NCBI RefSeq assembly: GCF_042682745.1
Contig: NZ_JBHUIO010000011.1
Coordinates: 124,001-188,000 of the forward strand
Length of the DNA stretch: 64,000 nucleotides
Source: Tumebacillus_A lipolyticus
Lineage (GTDB): Bacteria; Bacillota; Bacilli; Tumebacillales; Tumebacillaceae
Direction of reading: 5' to 3'
Shown here: positions 51,884 through 59,315 of the stretch, one piece after another
Position numbering within the stretch: position 1 is the first letter of the stretch
Layout of the letters: each line of letters opens with the position of its first letter
Translations under genes and position numbers: made by a program
The notes under the pieces: generated by a model
What the model was told of the DNA's origin: nothing
Seen by the model: the letters and a program-made list of their open reading frames with translations, nothing else
Databases searched by the model: none

Positions 51884-52103
51884 TTGTTCCCCTCCACTTT
51901 CATTCTTACCGTATGTTATTGTGAACCAAATCGGCCGGAGAATGCAACCCACTCGTCGCACTGTAAAGTATAAGAGGGAAAGAATCGGGTCAGAACCACA
52001 AGTTTCAGGCATACTACAGTCAGTCCGATTTTCCAGTGACGAACTTCGCCACTTTTTGCTATAGTGGTTGTTGAATCTATTTTTTTGGAGAGGACGAGCC
52101 CTG

Positions 52104-52523
52104 ATGACGAGAACGCCCTACCACAACCGAGAAGTGTCGGTCACCAAAATCTTTACGTTCGACTCGGCACACCGCTTGGACGACTATGTTGGCAAATGCG
52201 CAAACCTGCATGGCCATACCTATAAATTGGAAGTCACCATCAAAGGCCGCACCGACCTGCGCGGCATCGTCGTCGACTTTGGCGACATCAAACAGATCGT
52301 AAATGAACAGATCATCTCCAAATACGATCATCGCTTCCTGAATGATCTGATGGACTTTCACACGACGGCCGAAAACATGGTCTTTCATTTTTTCCAGCTG
52401 ATCGACACCTATTTGGGCCAGATCGCCGACAGCTCTCCCTGCCGACTGATGCGCGTGCGGCTGTGGGAAACGCCGACCTGCTATGCGGAGCTTACGCGGG
52501 AGGATTACGATGCGGCTGAATGA
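52104..52523 (+). CDS. queD: 6-carboxytetrahydropterin synthase
   Basis: A 139-residue PTPS-fold enzyme making 6-carboxy-tetrahydropterin from dihydroneopterin triphosphate for queuosine. Zn ligands are His23 (DSAHRL) and His36/His38 (LHGHTYKLEV), with the catalytic Cys32 just before. The ATG at 52104 follows GGAGAGGA. Its stop overlaps the queE start by 14 bases. Confidence 0.95.
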   Translation: MTRTPYHNREVSVTKIFTFDSAHRLDDYVGKCANLHGHTYKLEVTIKGRTDLRGIVVDFGDIKQIVNEQIISKYDHRFLNDLMDFHTTAENMVFHFFQLIDTYLGQIADSSPCRLMRVRLWETPTCYAELTREDYDAAE

Positions 52524-53166
52524 ACTGTTTCTTTCGATTCAAGGTGAGACATCGTCGGCCGGCTTGCCGACGATCTTCGTTCGCTTCACCGGCTGCAACC
52601 TGCGCTGCACCTATTGCGATACGACCTACTCCTATTACGAAGGGGATGCGATCACGCCGGAGGACGTGATGGAACGCATTCGCTCCCTCGCCTGCAAGCG
52701 CGTCTGCCTGACCGGGGGGGAGCCGCTGATTCAGCCCCGCGCTGAAATGCAAGCGCTGCTCGACCTGCTGGCAACCGAAGGGTATGAAGTGTCGATCGAG
52801 ACGGACGGCTCGATCGACATCTCCAAATTCAACCTGCATCCGCGCCAACGCTTTATCGTCGACATGAAAGTTCCCTCCTCGGGGATGAGCGACAAGATGC
52901 ACCTGCCGAACCTGCAACATCTGGTGCCTGAGCGCGACGAGGTGAAGTTTGTCGTCGGAGATCGCGCCGACTATGAATGGTGCACCGCCCTGATCGATCA
53001 ACATGGCCTCGATCCGCAAAAGGGATATCAATTGCTGTTCTCCCCCGTGTTTGGCGAGATCGAGCCGGTCGAGTTGGTCAACTGGGTGCTCGAAGACCGG
53101 TTGGATGCGCGCTTCCAACTGCAACTGCACAAGATCGTCTGGGACAAAGACAAGCGAGGAGTGTGA
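52510..53166 (+). CDS. queE: 7-carboxy-7-deazaguanine synthase, radical SAM
   Basis: A 218-residue radical SAM enzyme that contracts 6-carboxytetrahydropterin to CDG. The cluster motif is Cys29-Cys33-Cys36 (GCNLRCTYCDTTYSYYEG); LTGGEPL binds SAM. The ATG at 52510 has GGGAGGATTACG upstream inside queD. A GTGTGAGC junction leads to queC 4 bases later. Confidence 0.96.
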   Translation: MRLNELFLSIQGETSSAGLPTIFVRFTGCNLRCTYCDTTYSYYEGDAITPEDVMERIRSLACKRVCLTGGEPLIQPRAEMQALLDLLATEGYEVSIETDGSIDISKFNLHPRQRFIVDMKVPSSGMSDKMHLPNLQHLVPERDEVKFVVGDRADYEWCTALIDQHGLDPQKGYQLLFSPVFGEIEPVELVNWVLEDRLDARFQLQLHKIVWDKDKRGV

Positions 53167-53170
53167 GCAC

Positions 53171-53869
53171 ATGAGCAAAAAAGCGGTCATCATCCTCTCC
53201 GGCGGGCTTGACTCCACCACCTGCATGGCGGTGGCGCAAGCGGACGGATATGAGCTGTACCCGCTCTCCTTCCACTACGGGCAAAAGGCGGCGATCGAGC
53301 TCGAATCGGCCAAACGGGCGAGCGCTTTTTACGGCGTGCAAGATCGCCATTTTATCGCCGACCTGAAAGGGTTGATTCGCGGTTCCGCGCTGACCGATGC
53401 GGACAAGGAGATCCCCACCGGACGCAGCGGGGACGAGCAGGACATCCCCGTCACCTACGTTCCGGCGCGCAACATCATCTTTCTCTCGATCGCCTTATCC
53501 TACGCGGAGACGATCGGTGCGGACGCGATGTACATCGGCGTCAACGCACTCGACTATTCGGGCTATCCGGACTGCCGCGCCGACTTTATCGCCGCCTTCC
53601 AAGAAGTGATCAACAAAGGCACCGCCGCCGGTGTATCAGGTGCAGGGATCGCGATCAAAACTCCGCTGCAGTTCCTTTCCAAAGCGGAGATCGTCAAGCT
53701 CGGCACCGAGCTTGGCGCCCCGCTTCACCTGAGCCACTCCTGCTACTTTGGCACCGACCCATCCTGCGGCGTCTGCGAATCCTGTGCGCTGCGCATCCGC
53801 GGGTTTCAAGAGGCGGGCGTGAAAGATCCGATTCCCTACGCTGTCGAGATCGACTGGAAGTTGGCTTGA
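53171..53869 (+). CDS. queC: 7-cyano-7-deazaguanine synthase
   Basis: A 232-residue ATP-dependent nitrile-forming enzyme converting CDG to preQ0. SGGLDSTTCMAVA (residues 10-22) is the PP-loop; CYFGTDPSCGVCESC near the C-terminus holds the four Zn cysteines. Last of queD-queE-queC; queF, which would reduce preQ0 to preQ1, is not in the window, nor is a preQ1 riboswitch evident upstream. Confidence 0.96.
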   Translation: MSKKAVIILSGGLDSTTCMAVAQADGYELYPLSFHYGQKAAIELESAKRASAFYGVQDRHFIADLKGLIRGSALTDADKEIPTGRSGDEQDIPVTYVPARNIIFLSIALSYAETIGADAMYIGVNALDYSGYPDCRADFIAAFQEVINKGTAAGVSGAGIAIKTPLQFLSKAEIVKLGTELGAPLHLSHSCYFGTDPSCGVCESCALRIRGFQEAGVKDPIPYAVEIDWKLA

Positions 53870-53894
53870 CGCCTGTGGAGTCAGCCCAGCCAAA

Positions 53895-53937
53895 ACAACC
53901 CCCAAACGCCACGTTCGCGTGGCGTTTGGGGGTTTTC
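53895..53937. terminator. strong terminator with UUCG-type loop
   Basis: A 17-bp stem (53897-53913 with 53918-53934) closed by TTCG. T-rich on both sides, it ends the que operon and probably also the minus-strand cassette 1. Confidence 0.92.
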
Positions 53938-53997
53938 GCTTCTGCGGAGCGCAGAGCAGATCACAGGTGCCTTGTGCGCTGTTCGAGGTGATCTCCC

Positions 53998-55260
53998 TCA
54001 GGCTGTGCCCGCTTCCTCGGTGAGCGATTTCTGATACAGCTTGCCTTTTAGCCACAGGAACAGCACCGCCGCCGAGATCACGCAGATCGCGCCGAGCATA
54101 AAGCCGCCATAGTTGCTCGGGATGTATCCGCCGATCACAGAGAAGAGCGGAAGCGAGATCCCATAGGCGAGGCGGGACATGGAAAGCCAGGTGGCGACCA
54201 CTCGCCCGCGCAGCTCCGGCTTGGAGTAGGTCATCAGCGACGTTTCGGTGATCACGTTCACCTTCGATTGGAAGATGTTCGCCAGCAGCATGACGGCGAA
54301 AAACAGATAGACGTTGTGGATCACGAACATCACGCCCAGCCCGATGCCGTACAGCATGTTCGAGGGGAAATAGATTTTGAAATAGGCGCTGTCGTCAAAC
54401 TTGTTCTTCTTAAAGTATTGCTTGAGCAGGAACGCACCGATCACATATGCGGCCGCCGTCACCGAATAGCCGAGTCCGACCCCGATGTCGCCCGCCTGCA
54501 GTTCGTTGAGCGCATAGAGCGGGAACAGGATGTAGATAAACCCGAGGCAGAAGTCGCGCCAGAACTGGAGCCAAAACACGCTGACCAGCTGCGGACACTT
54601 TTTGACAAAGTCGATCCCTTCGCGCACCTGCTTGAGATAGGGCAAGCGCGGCCCTCCTTTTTTCGCAAGCGGGGTGTACTTGATCATGGCGATAAACACG
54701 GCTGAGACCAGATAGGAGAATGCGTCAAAGTACAAGACGTTGATCGCCCCTGCCCACACGGTCAAGAAGCCGCCCAGCGCGCTCGCCACCACCATCGTCG
54801 TCGACGTGAGCAACGCCATCGAGGTGGTGGCTTGAATGATGTTTTGCTCTTTCAAAATCTCTGGGATCATCGACGCTCGCGCCGGCGCGAAGGCGGCGGA
54901 GAGAAAGCTGCCCAACACGATAAACAGATAGATCAGCCAGACGTTCGCCGCCAGACATCCCCAGATGATGCCGATCGTCGAGCCCGCCCGCAGGATGTCG
55001 ATCCAGAACATCATATACTTCTTGTTCCAACGGTCGACCAGCGGCCCCATGATGATCCCGCCGAACAGCACGGGCAGGACGCTGGCGATAAACAGGCCGC
55101 CGACCGATGCCGCTTTCGGCACCAGCGCGTAGATCGCCGAGATCAGGGCGACCGTCTTAAACCAGTCGCCAAACTGCGAGACCATCTGTCCGAAATATAG
55201 CATCGTAAAATTTCGGTTTTTAAACGGAGAAGGCAACTTCTCCTGCGTTGCGGTCGACAT
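53998..55260 (-). CDS. MFS exporter of peptide cassette 1
   Basis: A 420-residue MFS protein of the MFS_3/macrolide-efflux type (MefA/EntS-like), with about 12 helices. It opens FKNRNFTMLYFGQMVSQFGD and has GPLVDRWNKKYMMFW in loop 2-3. A second transporter at 57967-59229 is its paralogue along the whole length, with the same 420 residues. It directly follows the radical SAM gene on the same strand, with a 14-bp hairpin between them. I infer export of the modified short peptides. The ATG at 55260 follows AAAGGGAGGG. Confidence 0.9.
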   Translation of the reverse strand: MSTATQEKLPSPFKNRNFTMLYFGQMVSQFGDWFKTVALISAIYALVPKAASVGGLFIASVLPVLFGGIIMGPLVDRWNKKYMMFWIDILRAGSTIGIIWGCLAANVWLIYLFIVLGSFLSAAFAPARASMIPEILKEQNIIQATTSMALLTSTTMVVASALGGFLTVWAGAINVLYFDAFSYLVSAVFIAMIKYTPLAKKGGPRLPYLKQVREGIDFVKKCPQLVSVFWLQFWRDFCLGFIYILFPLYALNELQAGDIGVGLGYSVTAAAYVIGAFLLKQYFKKNKFDDSAYFKIYFPSNMLYGIGLGVMFVIHNVYLFFAVMLLANIFQSKVNVITETSLMTYSKPELRGRVVATWLSMSRLAYGISLPLFSVIGGYIPSNYGGFMLGAICVISAAVLFLWLKGKLYQKSLTEEAGTA

Positions 55261-55294
55261 GTTCAACCCTCCCTTTTGGCTGTAGGCACGCAAG

Positions 55295-55328
55295 GCCAGC
55301 ATGAAGCGTGCGAGCGCTTCATGCTGGC
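55295..55328 (-). other. hairpin between radical SAM and MFS genes of cassette 1
   Basis: GCCAGCATGAAGCG (55295-55308) pairs exactly with 55315-55328. There is no T tract. The paralogous cassette has a hairpin of related sequence at the same place. Likely an RNA-processing or stability element that sets the ratio of the two products. Confidence 0.75.
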
Positions 55329-55334
55329 AGTTGC

Positions 55335-56696
55335 CTATTGGATGACCGCGAGTTCTGTGTTTTCGTAAAACTCCCGATCCTCTTGCAGCGTCTCCACATA
55401 GCTGTCGTAGATCTTCTTTTGATCGTCTGGCAGCAGTTCGATCATCACATGCATGTACCAGATCTTCCCGAGCTCGGTCAGGTGCAACATTCCCTCTTTC
55501 TGCTCGACCAAGCCCATCGTCTCCAACTTCTCAAGCTTCTCCCAATACTCGGATGGGAGGTCGTGTTGGCGCAGATATTCCATGCTGACCTTCATATGCT
55601 TCGGGAAGTAGATGAGGCCCTTTTCTTTCGCCTGATATTCATTCGCTCGCATGACGGGCAGCGTTCCGTTCTCGACGGCACGAATGTATTCGTCCGTCTT
55701 CGCGCTGTTCATGTGCGACAGGCCGCTGAGGTAGGAGGCGGCCGCCTGCCCGCAACCGATATACTCGTCCTCGTAGCGGCCGTAGATCGTGCCGCCGAAC
55801 CTGAACTCTTTGTATTTCGCATCTTGACGAGCAAACGTGTAGATATGCGTCTGCTCATACCCGTGATTGAGCAGGTACGAGTTAACAAACTGATGTTGCA
55901 ACACTTTGTCGTCCGCTTTTGGCGGTTCGGGGACTTTCCCCGCTTTGATCATGTTCAAAAAGCCCTTTGAGGTGACCAGATATTCGAGCGGATAGACATC
56001 GACGGTGGTGGTGGCCAGCTGGCGCACTTGCTCCAGATCTTCATGCAGCTGTTCCATCGTCTGCCCCGGCAGTTGATAGAGCAGGTCCATGTTGTACGCC
56101 TTGAAATATTTGTCGGCCAGATCGCGAGTTCGCTTGATCTCATCGATCGTGGCGGTCAGGTTGAACACTTTGCGGTAGTAGGGATTGAATGTCTGCACGC
56201 CGAACGAAATCCGGTTGACACCGTTAGCCGCCATCGCTTTCAGTTTGTCTTCCGTAGCGCTCTTCGCCTCGACTTCAAAACTGAACTCCACATCGTCGGT
56301 CAGCGTAAAATTCTCTTGGATCGTCGTGCAGAGATCTTCGATCATCTGCGGCGAGAGCACAGACGGCGTGCCACCTCCGACATAGATCGCATCCAGCTTA
56401 AACTGGGAGATGTAGGGCGTTGCCGCGATGACTTTCAACTCTTTGAGCAGCGCATCGACGTACGGCTGCAGCTTATCCTGATAGTTGGTCGAACGGATGA
56501 AGGGACAGAACGTGCAGATCGTGTCACAGAACGGAATGTGAACATACAGCGACTTCGTTCCTGGCAACGGCGTGCGCGTCGAGTTTAAAAATTGGCTAAC
56601 GGTCTCCACCGGATTGGGACCTGCCGAAATAAACGGGTAAAGATAATTCCACATGTTCGGCAGTTTTTTGTAGGGCAATGCGTTGTGCTGCGACAT
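55335..56696 (-). CDS. HemN-like radical SAM protein of peptide cassette 1
   Basis: A 453-residue radical SAM protein of the coproporphyrinogen-oxidase-like group. The cluster motif is Cys57-Cys61-Cys64 in YVHIPFCDTICTFCPF. Other HemN-type blocks are GGGTPSVLSP (SAM binding), FEVEAKSATEDKLKAMAANG, NRISFGVQTFN and MDLLYQLPGQTMEQLHEDLE. The C-terminal part (about 330-453) has the HemN winged region. True HemN/HemW serve haem synthesis and delivery. Here the gene follows seven mini-genes with Trp-containing peptides and precedes a transporter, so I infer peptide modification, possibly at Trp. The ATG at 56696 follows GGGGGTA. A close paralogue is at 59316-60680. Confidence 0.9.
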   Translation of the reverse strand: MSQHNALPYKKLPNMWNYLYPFISAGPNPVETVSQFLNSTRTPLPGTKSLYVHIPFCDTICTFCPFIRSTNYQDKLQPYVDALLKELKVIAATPYISQFKLDAIYVGGGTPSVLSPQMIEDLCTTIQENFTLTDDVEFSFEVEAKSATEDKLKAMAANGVNRISFGVQTFNPYYRKVFNLTATIDEIKRTRDLADKYFKAYNMDLLYQLPGQTMEQLHEDLEQVRQLATTTVDVYPLEYLVTSKGFLNMIKAGKVPEPPKADDKVLQHQFVNSYLLNHGYEQTHIYTFARQDAKYKEFRFGGTIYGRYEDEYIGCGQAAASYLSGLSHMNSAKTDEYIRAVENGTLPVMRANEYQAKEKGLIYFPKHMKVSMEYLRQHDLPSEYWEKLEKLETMGLVEQKEGMLHLTELGKIWYMHVMIELLPDDQKKIYDSYVETLQEDREFYENTELAVIQ

Positions 56697-56725
56697 CTTG
56701 GTAAGTACCCCCTTTTCATGGTCAG

Positions 56726-56755
56726 TGCTGACAGGGGCGCTTCCCCCTGTCAGCA
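56726..56755 (-). other. hairpin before radical SAM gene of cassette 1
   Basis: TGCTGACAGGGG (56726-56737) pairs with CCCCTGTCAGCA (56744-56755). No T tract. It lies between the last mini-gene and the radical SAM gene, where it may lower expression of the enzyme relative to the peptides. Confidence 0.7.
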
Positions 56756-56982
56756 TTATGTGAAGAGCCTTGCAACCGCTATGTGAAGCAGCGAAGATCT
56801 GATCGCAAGCTTCGGAACAGACTGCTCACCAGAGAACGCTGTGACCCAGATGATGGATCGCTCCTCCGCTCGCTCCGCCCTCCCGAACGCTTCAGCCGCA
56901 CAGGGATCGCTCAAGTTCGATCACGATCGATTGGCGAGTTCCCAGCACCCGATCAGAACTTACAGACTGCCGCAAAATGACC

Positions 56983-57009
56983 TCAGTTGATGACCAGCCA
57001 TTCCCGCAT
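56983..57009 (-). CDS. mini-peptide gene G: MREWLVIN
   Basis: GGAGGTG lies 6 bases before the ATG. Eight codons read MREWLVIN, then TGA. Last intact copy of the array before the radical SAM gene. Shares MREW with copies A-F. Confidence 0.75.
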   Translation of the reverse strand: MREWLVIN

Positions 57010-57125
57010 AGCCAACACCTCCACGGAGCAACAAAGCTGTTCCCTGCAGCTTCAACTCGCACCGAACGCCATTTCCGGCGAGCCGGGCTACTCGAACGGA
57101 GCGTCGAAAAGCACGACATCGGCGA

Positions 57126-57158
57126 CTACAGTTCTACCACCGAAATCCACTCACGCAT
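57126..57158 (-). CDS. mini-peptide gene F: MREWISVVEL
   Basis: GGGAGGTG then TCGGGC and the ATG; ten codons MREWISVVEL, then TAG. The leader sequence (GGGAGGTGTCGGGC) is nearly the same as that of copy E. Almost identical to copy D (WLPVVEL). Confidence 0.8.
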   Translation of the reverse strand: MREWISVVEL

Positions 57159-57268
57159 GCCCGACACCTCCCTTTTTTCAAATGCATGCTGTGCAAAGAT
57201 GCGATCGTCGCTGACCATCATCTCCGCATCGAAGGCGACCATCGGCGCGAAAAGACTCACGGTGGGGA

Positions 57269-57301
57269 CTACGCTTTTACAATCGGAATCCATTCCCGCA
57301 T
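57269..57301 (-). CDS. mini-peptide gene E: MREWIPIVKA
   Basis: GAGGGTG then TCGGGC and the ATG; ten codons MREWIPIVKA, then TAG. Confidence 0.8.
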   Translation of the reverse strand: MREWIPIVKA

Positions 57302-57383
57302 GCCCGACACCCTCTTTCCTACTGCTTCAAGCGATGGTGCAGAGGGCAGTCGCTGATGGCGATCTCCCCAGACTGGCGACTTA

Positions 57384-57416
57384 CTACAGTTCCACTACCG
57401 GCAGCCATTCCCGCAT
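57384..57416 (-). CDS. mini-peptide gene D: MREWLPVVEL
   Basis: GAGGAGGTG then TCGATC and the ATG; ten codons MREWLPVVEL, then TAG. Confidence 0.8.
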   Translation of the reverse strand: MREWLPVVEL

Positions 57417-57433
57417 GATCGACACCTCCTCTC

Positions 57434-57493
57434 CAGCGACAGCGACTGCTGAATGCTGGTGCGATCACGAGCCATTCATGCCTGTCGCCCCTT
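57434..57493 (-). pseudogene. decayed mini-peptide copy with a 4-base deletion
   Basis: The ribosome site (GGGGCGACAGGC, like that of copy C) and ATG (57479) are present, but ATGCGTGAATGG has become ATGAATGG. Restoring four bases gives MREWLVIAPAFSSRC and on without an early stop. As it stands the frame is MNGS and stop. Confidence 0.65.
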
Positions 57494-57528
57494 TTACCTG
57501 ACCGTCCCCGATCGGTTGCAGATGATCT

Positions 57529-57558
57529 TTACGCTGCTACGATGATCCACTCACGCAT
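57529..57558 (-). CDS. mini-peptide gene C: MREWIIVAA
   Basis: GGGGGTG then ACAGGC and the ATG; nine codons MREWIIVAA, then TAA. The 18 bases before the start nearly match those before copy B, showing that the copies arose by duplication. Confidence 0.8.
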   Translation of the reverse strand: MREWIIVAA

Positions 57559-57599
57559 GCCTGTCACCCCCTTTCCAGTCAGGCAAGAAACGGTGTCGA

Positions 57600-57650
57600 T
57601 CAATAGGTGCCATCCGGATCTCCGATCACGGAAAGCCATTGACTCCTACC
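57600..57650 (-). pseudogene. decayed mini-peptide copy, start lost
   Basis: From the Trp codon at 57638 the frame reads WLSVIGDPDGTY, then TGA, similar to copy B (WLPVFGDTSGGVVA) and A (WISVVDDPK). The upstream part is damaged (AGGAGTCAATGG); no ATG-Arg-Glu remains. Confidence 0.6.
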
Positions 57651-57687
57651 TGTTCTCTCGCTCTGGTCGACTAAAAACTGCGATCGA

Positions 57688-57741
57688 TTATGCAACAACA
57701 CCGCCACTTGTATCGCCAAAAACCGGGAGCCATTCACGCAT
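57688..57741 (-). CDS. mini-peptide gene B: MREWLPVFGDTSGGVVA
   Basis: GGGGGTG then ACGAGC and the ATG; 17 codons MREWLPVFGDTSGGVVA, then TAA. It is the longest of the set, with a Gly-rich tail. Confidence 0.8.
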   Translation of the reverse strand: MREWLPVFGDTSGGVVA

Positions 57742-57782
57742 GCTCGTCACCCCCTTTCCAGTCAGGTACGATGCGCTGCCGT

Positions 57783-57821
57783 TTACTTCGGATCGTCTAC
57801 AACCGAGATCCACTCACGCAT
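57783..57821 (-). CDS. mini-peptide gene A: MREWISVVDDPK
   Basis: AAAAAAGGGAGGTG then TTGAAC and the ATG; 12 codons MREWISVVDDPK, then TAA. A stop codon (TAA) lies in frame just upstream of the ribosome site, so this product cannot be the end of a longer protein. First gene of the array. Confidence 0.85.
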   Translation of the reverse strand: MREWISVVDDPK

Positions 57822-57847
57822 GTTCAACACCTCCCTTTTTTCCTCTC

Positions 57848-57876
57848 GTTATATCTGTATTTAAGGGTGAGTGAAA
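57848..57876 (-). promoter_or_regulatory. possible promoter of the mini-gene array
   Basis: On the minus strand: TTTCAC (57876-57871), 17 bases, TATAAC (57853-57848). The -35 is poor. The 5' side is AT-rich. It lies between the terminator of cassette 2 and copy A, so a promoter is expected here. Confidence 0.35.
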
Positions 57877-57951
57877 TTATCACACAGAGGTTCAATCACA
57901 TCCTAAAAATTCTTTCTTACCGAGATGTAAATTTTTCCTATCCACGAGGCA

Positions 57952-57990
57952 AAAGAAAAACCCGGACTACGCTTCCAGTCCGGGTTTTGT
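57952..57990 (-). terminator. terminator of cassette 2
   Basis: AAAACCCGGACT (57957-57968) pairs with AGTCCGGGTTTT (57977-57988); the minus strand continues TTCTTTT. The stem covers the last codons of the MFS gene. Confidence 0.85.
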
Positions 57991-59229
57991 TGCAGTTGGA
58001 TGTTGCTTAAGCTTCGCCCTCAGCCAGATGAACAGGATCAGCGCGGAGAGCGCACAGATAAAGGTCAGCAGATAACCGCCGAGATGAGTCGGAATGTATC
58101 CGCCGATCGCCGAGAAGAGCGGAAGCGAGATCGCATAGGCCAGTCGAGACGACGAGAGCCAAGAGGCGACGACTCGCCCTCTGTTTTCCGCCTTCGAGTA
58201 GGTCATCAGCGAAGTCTCGATGATGATGTTGACACCTGAGGCGAAGATGTAGGCGACTACTAACACGAAGAGGAACCAAAACCAGCTCGTCATCGAGAAC
58301 ATCACGCCGAGTCCGATGCCATACAGCAGATGGAAAGGGAAGAAGATCTTGAAGAAAGATTCGTCGCTGAACGACTTCTTCCGAAAATACCATTTGATCA
58401 GCCAAGCTCCGAGCAGATAGGCGATCGCTGTCACCGAGTAGCCGACACCCATGCCCGTATTTCCGGCCTGAACCACTTCCAGCACAAAGATCGAAAACAG
58501 GATGTACACGAAGCCGAGCACAAAATCTCGGGCAAAGGTGATCCAGAACACGGAGAGCAGTTGCGGCGACCCTTTGACATAATCGAGCCCCTCTTTGATC
58601 TGTTTAAAATAGGGCACATGCGCTTTCGCCACTCGCACCCGCGGTCGATAGCTCATCAGGCTGATGAAGAGCGCGGAGACCAGATAGGAGATCGCGTCAA
58701 ACCAGAGGATCGGCAGCGCCCCGATCTGATCGGCAGCAAAACCGCCTAAAGCGCTTGCCGTCACCATCGTGATCGAAGTGAGGATCGCAAACGAAGAGGT
58801 GGCGCGGACCGTATCCTGGCTGTCGATCACCTCCGGAATGATCGCCGTGCGAGCCGGCTGAAAAGCGGATGAGAAGAGGCTGGCGATCGCCGAACAGATA
58901 TAGATGATCCAAAGTGACTTTTGTTCCACGCCATAGATGACGAGCATCAAGGTGAAAAATCGCAGAATGTCGACGGTGATCATGATGTGCTTTTTGTTCC
59001 ACCGATCGATCAGCGGTCCGACGAGGATCGAGCCGAACAGCATCGGCAACGTGCTGGCGATAAACATGCCGCCAACAGCCGCTTCGGACGGATGCAGCTC
59101 ATAGAGGATGACGAGCATGATCACCGTTCGAAACCAATCACCAAATTGAGAGACCAGTTGTCCGAGATAGAGCATCGTAAAATTGCGGTTGCGAAACAGG
59201 CTGGGTCTTCGCTCTGCAGCGGGTACCAT
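57967..59229 (-). CDS. MFS exporter of peptide cassette 2
   Basis: A 420-residue MFS_3-type exporter, paralogous to the one at 53998-55260: FRNRNFTMLYLGQLVSQFGD at the start, GPLIDRWNKKHIMITVDILR in loop 2-3, then FSSAFQPARTAIIPEVI, and SLMTYSKAENRGRVVASWLS near helix 10. It follows the radical SAM gene across a hairpin. The ATG at 59229 follows GAAAGGAG. I infer export of the peptide H product. Confidence 0.9.
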   Translation of the reverse strand: MVPAAERRPSLFRNRNFTMLYLGQLVSQFGDWFRTVIMLVILYELHPSEAAVGGMFIASTLPMLFGSILVGPLIDRWNKKHIMITVDILRFFTLMLVIYGVEQKSLWIIYICSAIASLFSSAFQPARTAIIPEVIDSQDTVRATSSFAILTSITMVTASALGGFAADQIGALPILWFDAISYLVSALFISLMSYRPRVRVAKAHVPYFKQIKEGLDYVKGSPQLLSVFWITFARDFVLGFVYILFSIFVLEVVQAGNTGMGVGYSVTAIAYLLGAWLIKWYFRKKSFSDESFFKIFFPFHLLYGIGLGVMFSMTSWFWFLFVLVVAYIFASGVNIIIETSLMTYSKAENRGRVVASWLSSSRLAYAISLPLFSAIGGYIPTHLGGYLLTFICALSALILFIWLRAKLKQHPTATKPGLEA

Positions 59230-59270
59230 GAAGCGAGCTCCTTTCGTAGTTATGAATCGGGCAACGAAAT

Positions 59271-59303
59271 ACCAGCATGCAGTCAAAAATTCTGCATGCT
59301 GGT
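59271..59303 (-). other. hairpin between radical SAM and MFS genes of cassette 2
   Basis: ACCAGCATGCAG (59271-59282) pairs with CTGCATGCTGGT (59292-59303). It shares the CCAGCATG core with the hairpin at the same place in cassette 1. No T tract. Confidence 0.75.
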
Positions 59304-59315
59304 CTGCACAACCGC

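Noticed and set aside
51890..52103. preQ1 riboswitch before queD
   Set aside because: The AGAGGTTCTAGCTACACCCTC-type core is absent; only a weak -10-like TATAGT is seen.
57010..57125. Possible third decayed mini-peptide (KWRSVRVE) between copies F and G
   Set aside because: The Trp context does not match [IL]-x-[IV] after Trp, and no ribosome-site remnant of the family is visible.
57126..57265. In-frame upstream extension of mini-peptide F to a longer precursor
   Set aside because: An open frame runs upstream for about 35 codons (AEMMVSDDRIFAQH...), but no ribosome site precedes a start there. Copy A has a stop directly before its ribosome site and copies H and I have no upstream frame. The extension is not shared.
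56977..57501. Plus-strand reading frame of 174 codons across the mini-gene array
   Set aside because: It has no ribosome site, its composition (Ser/Thr/Pro/Arg) is that of an antisense frame, and it runs against all signals, which lie on the minus strand.
57126..57821. Mini-genes as Trp-sensing leader peptides for attenuation
   Set aside because: Each has only one Trp codon. Seven follow each other without a gene between them, and copy I has no gene after it on its transcript. The shared feature is the peptide start, not tandem Trp codons or alternating RNA stems.
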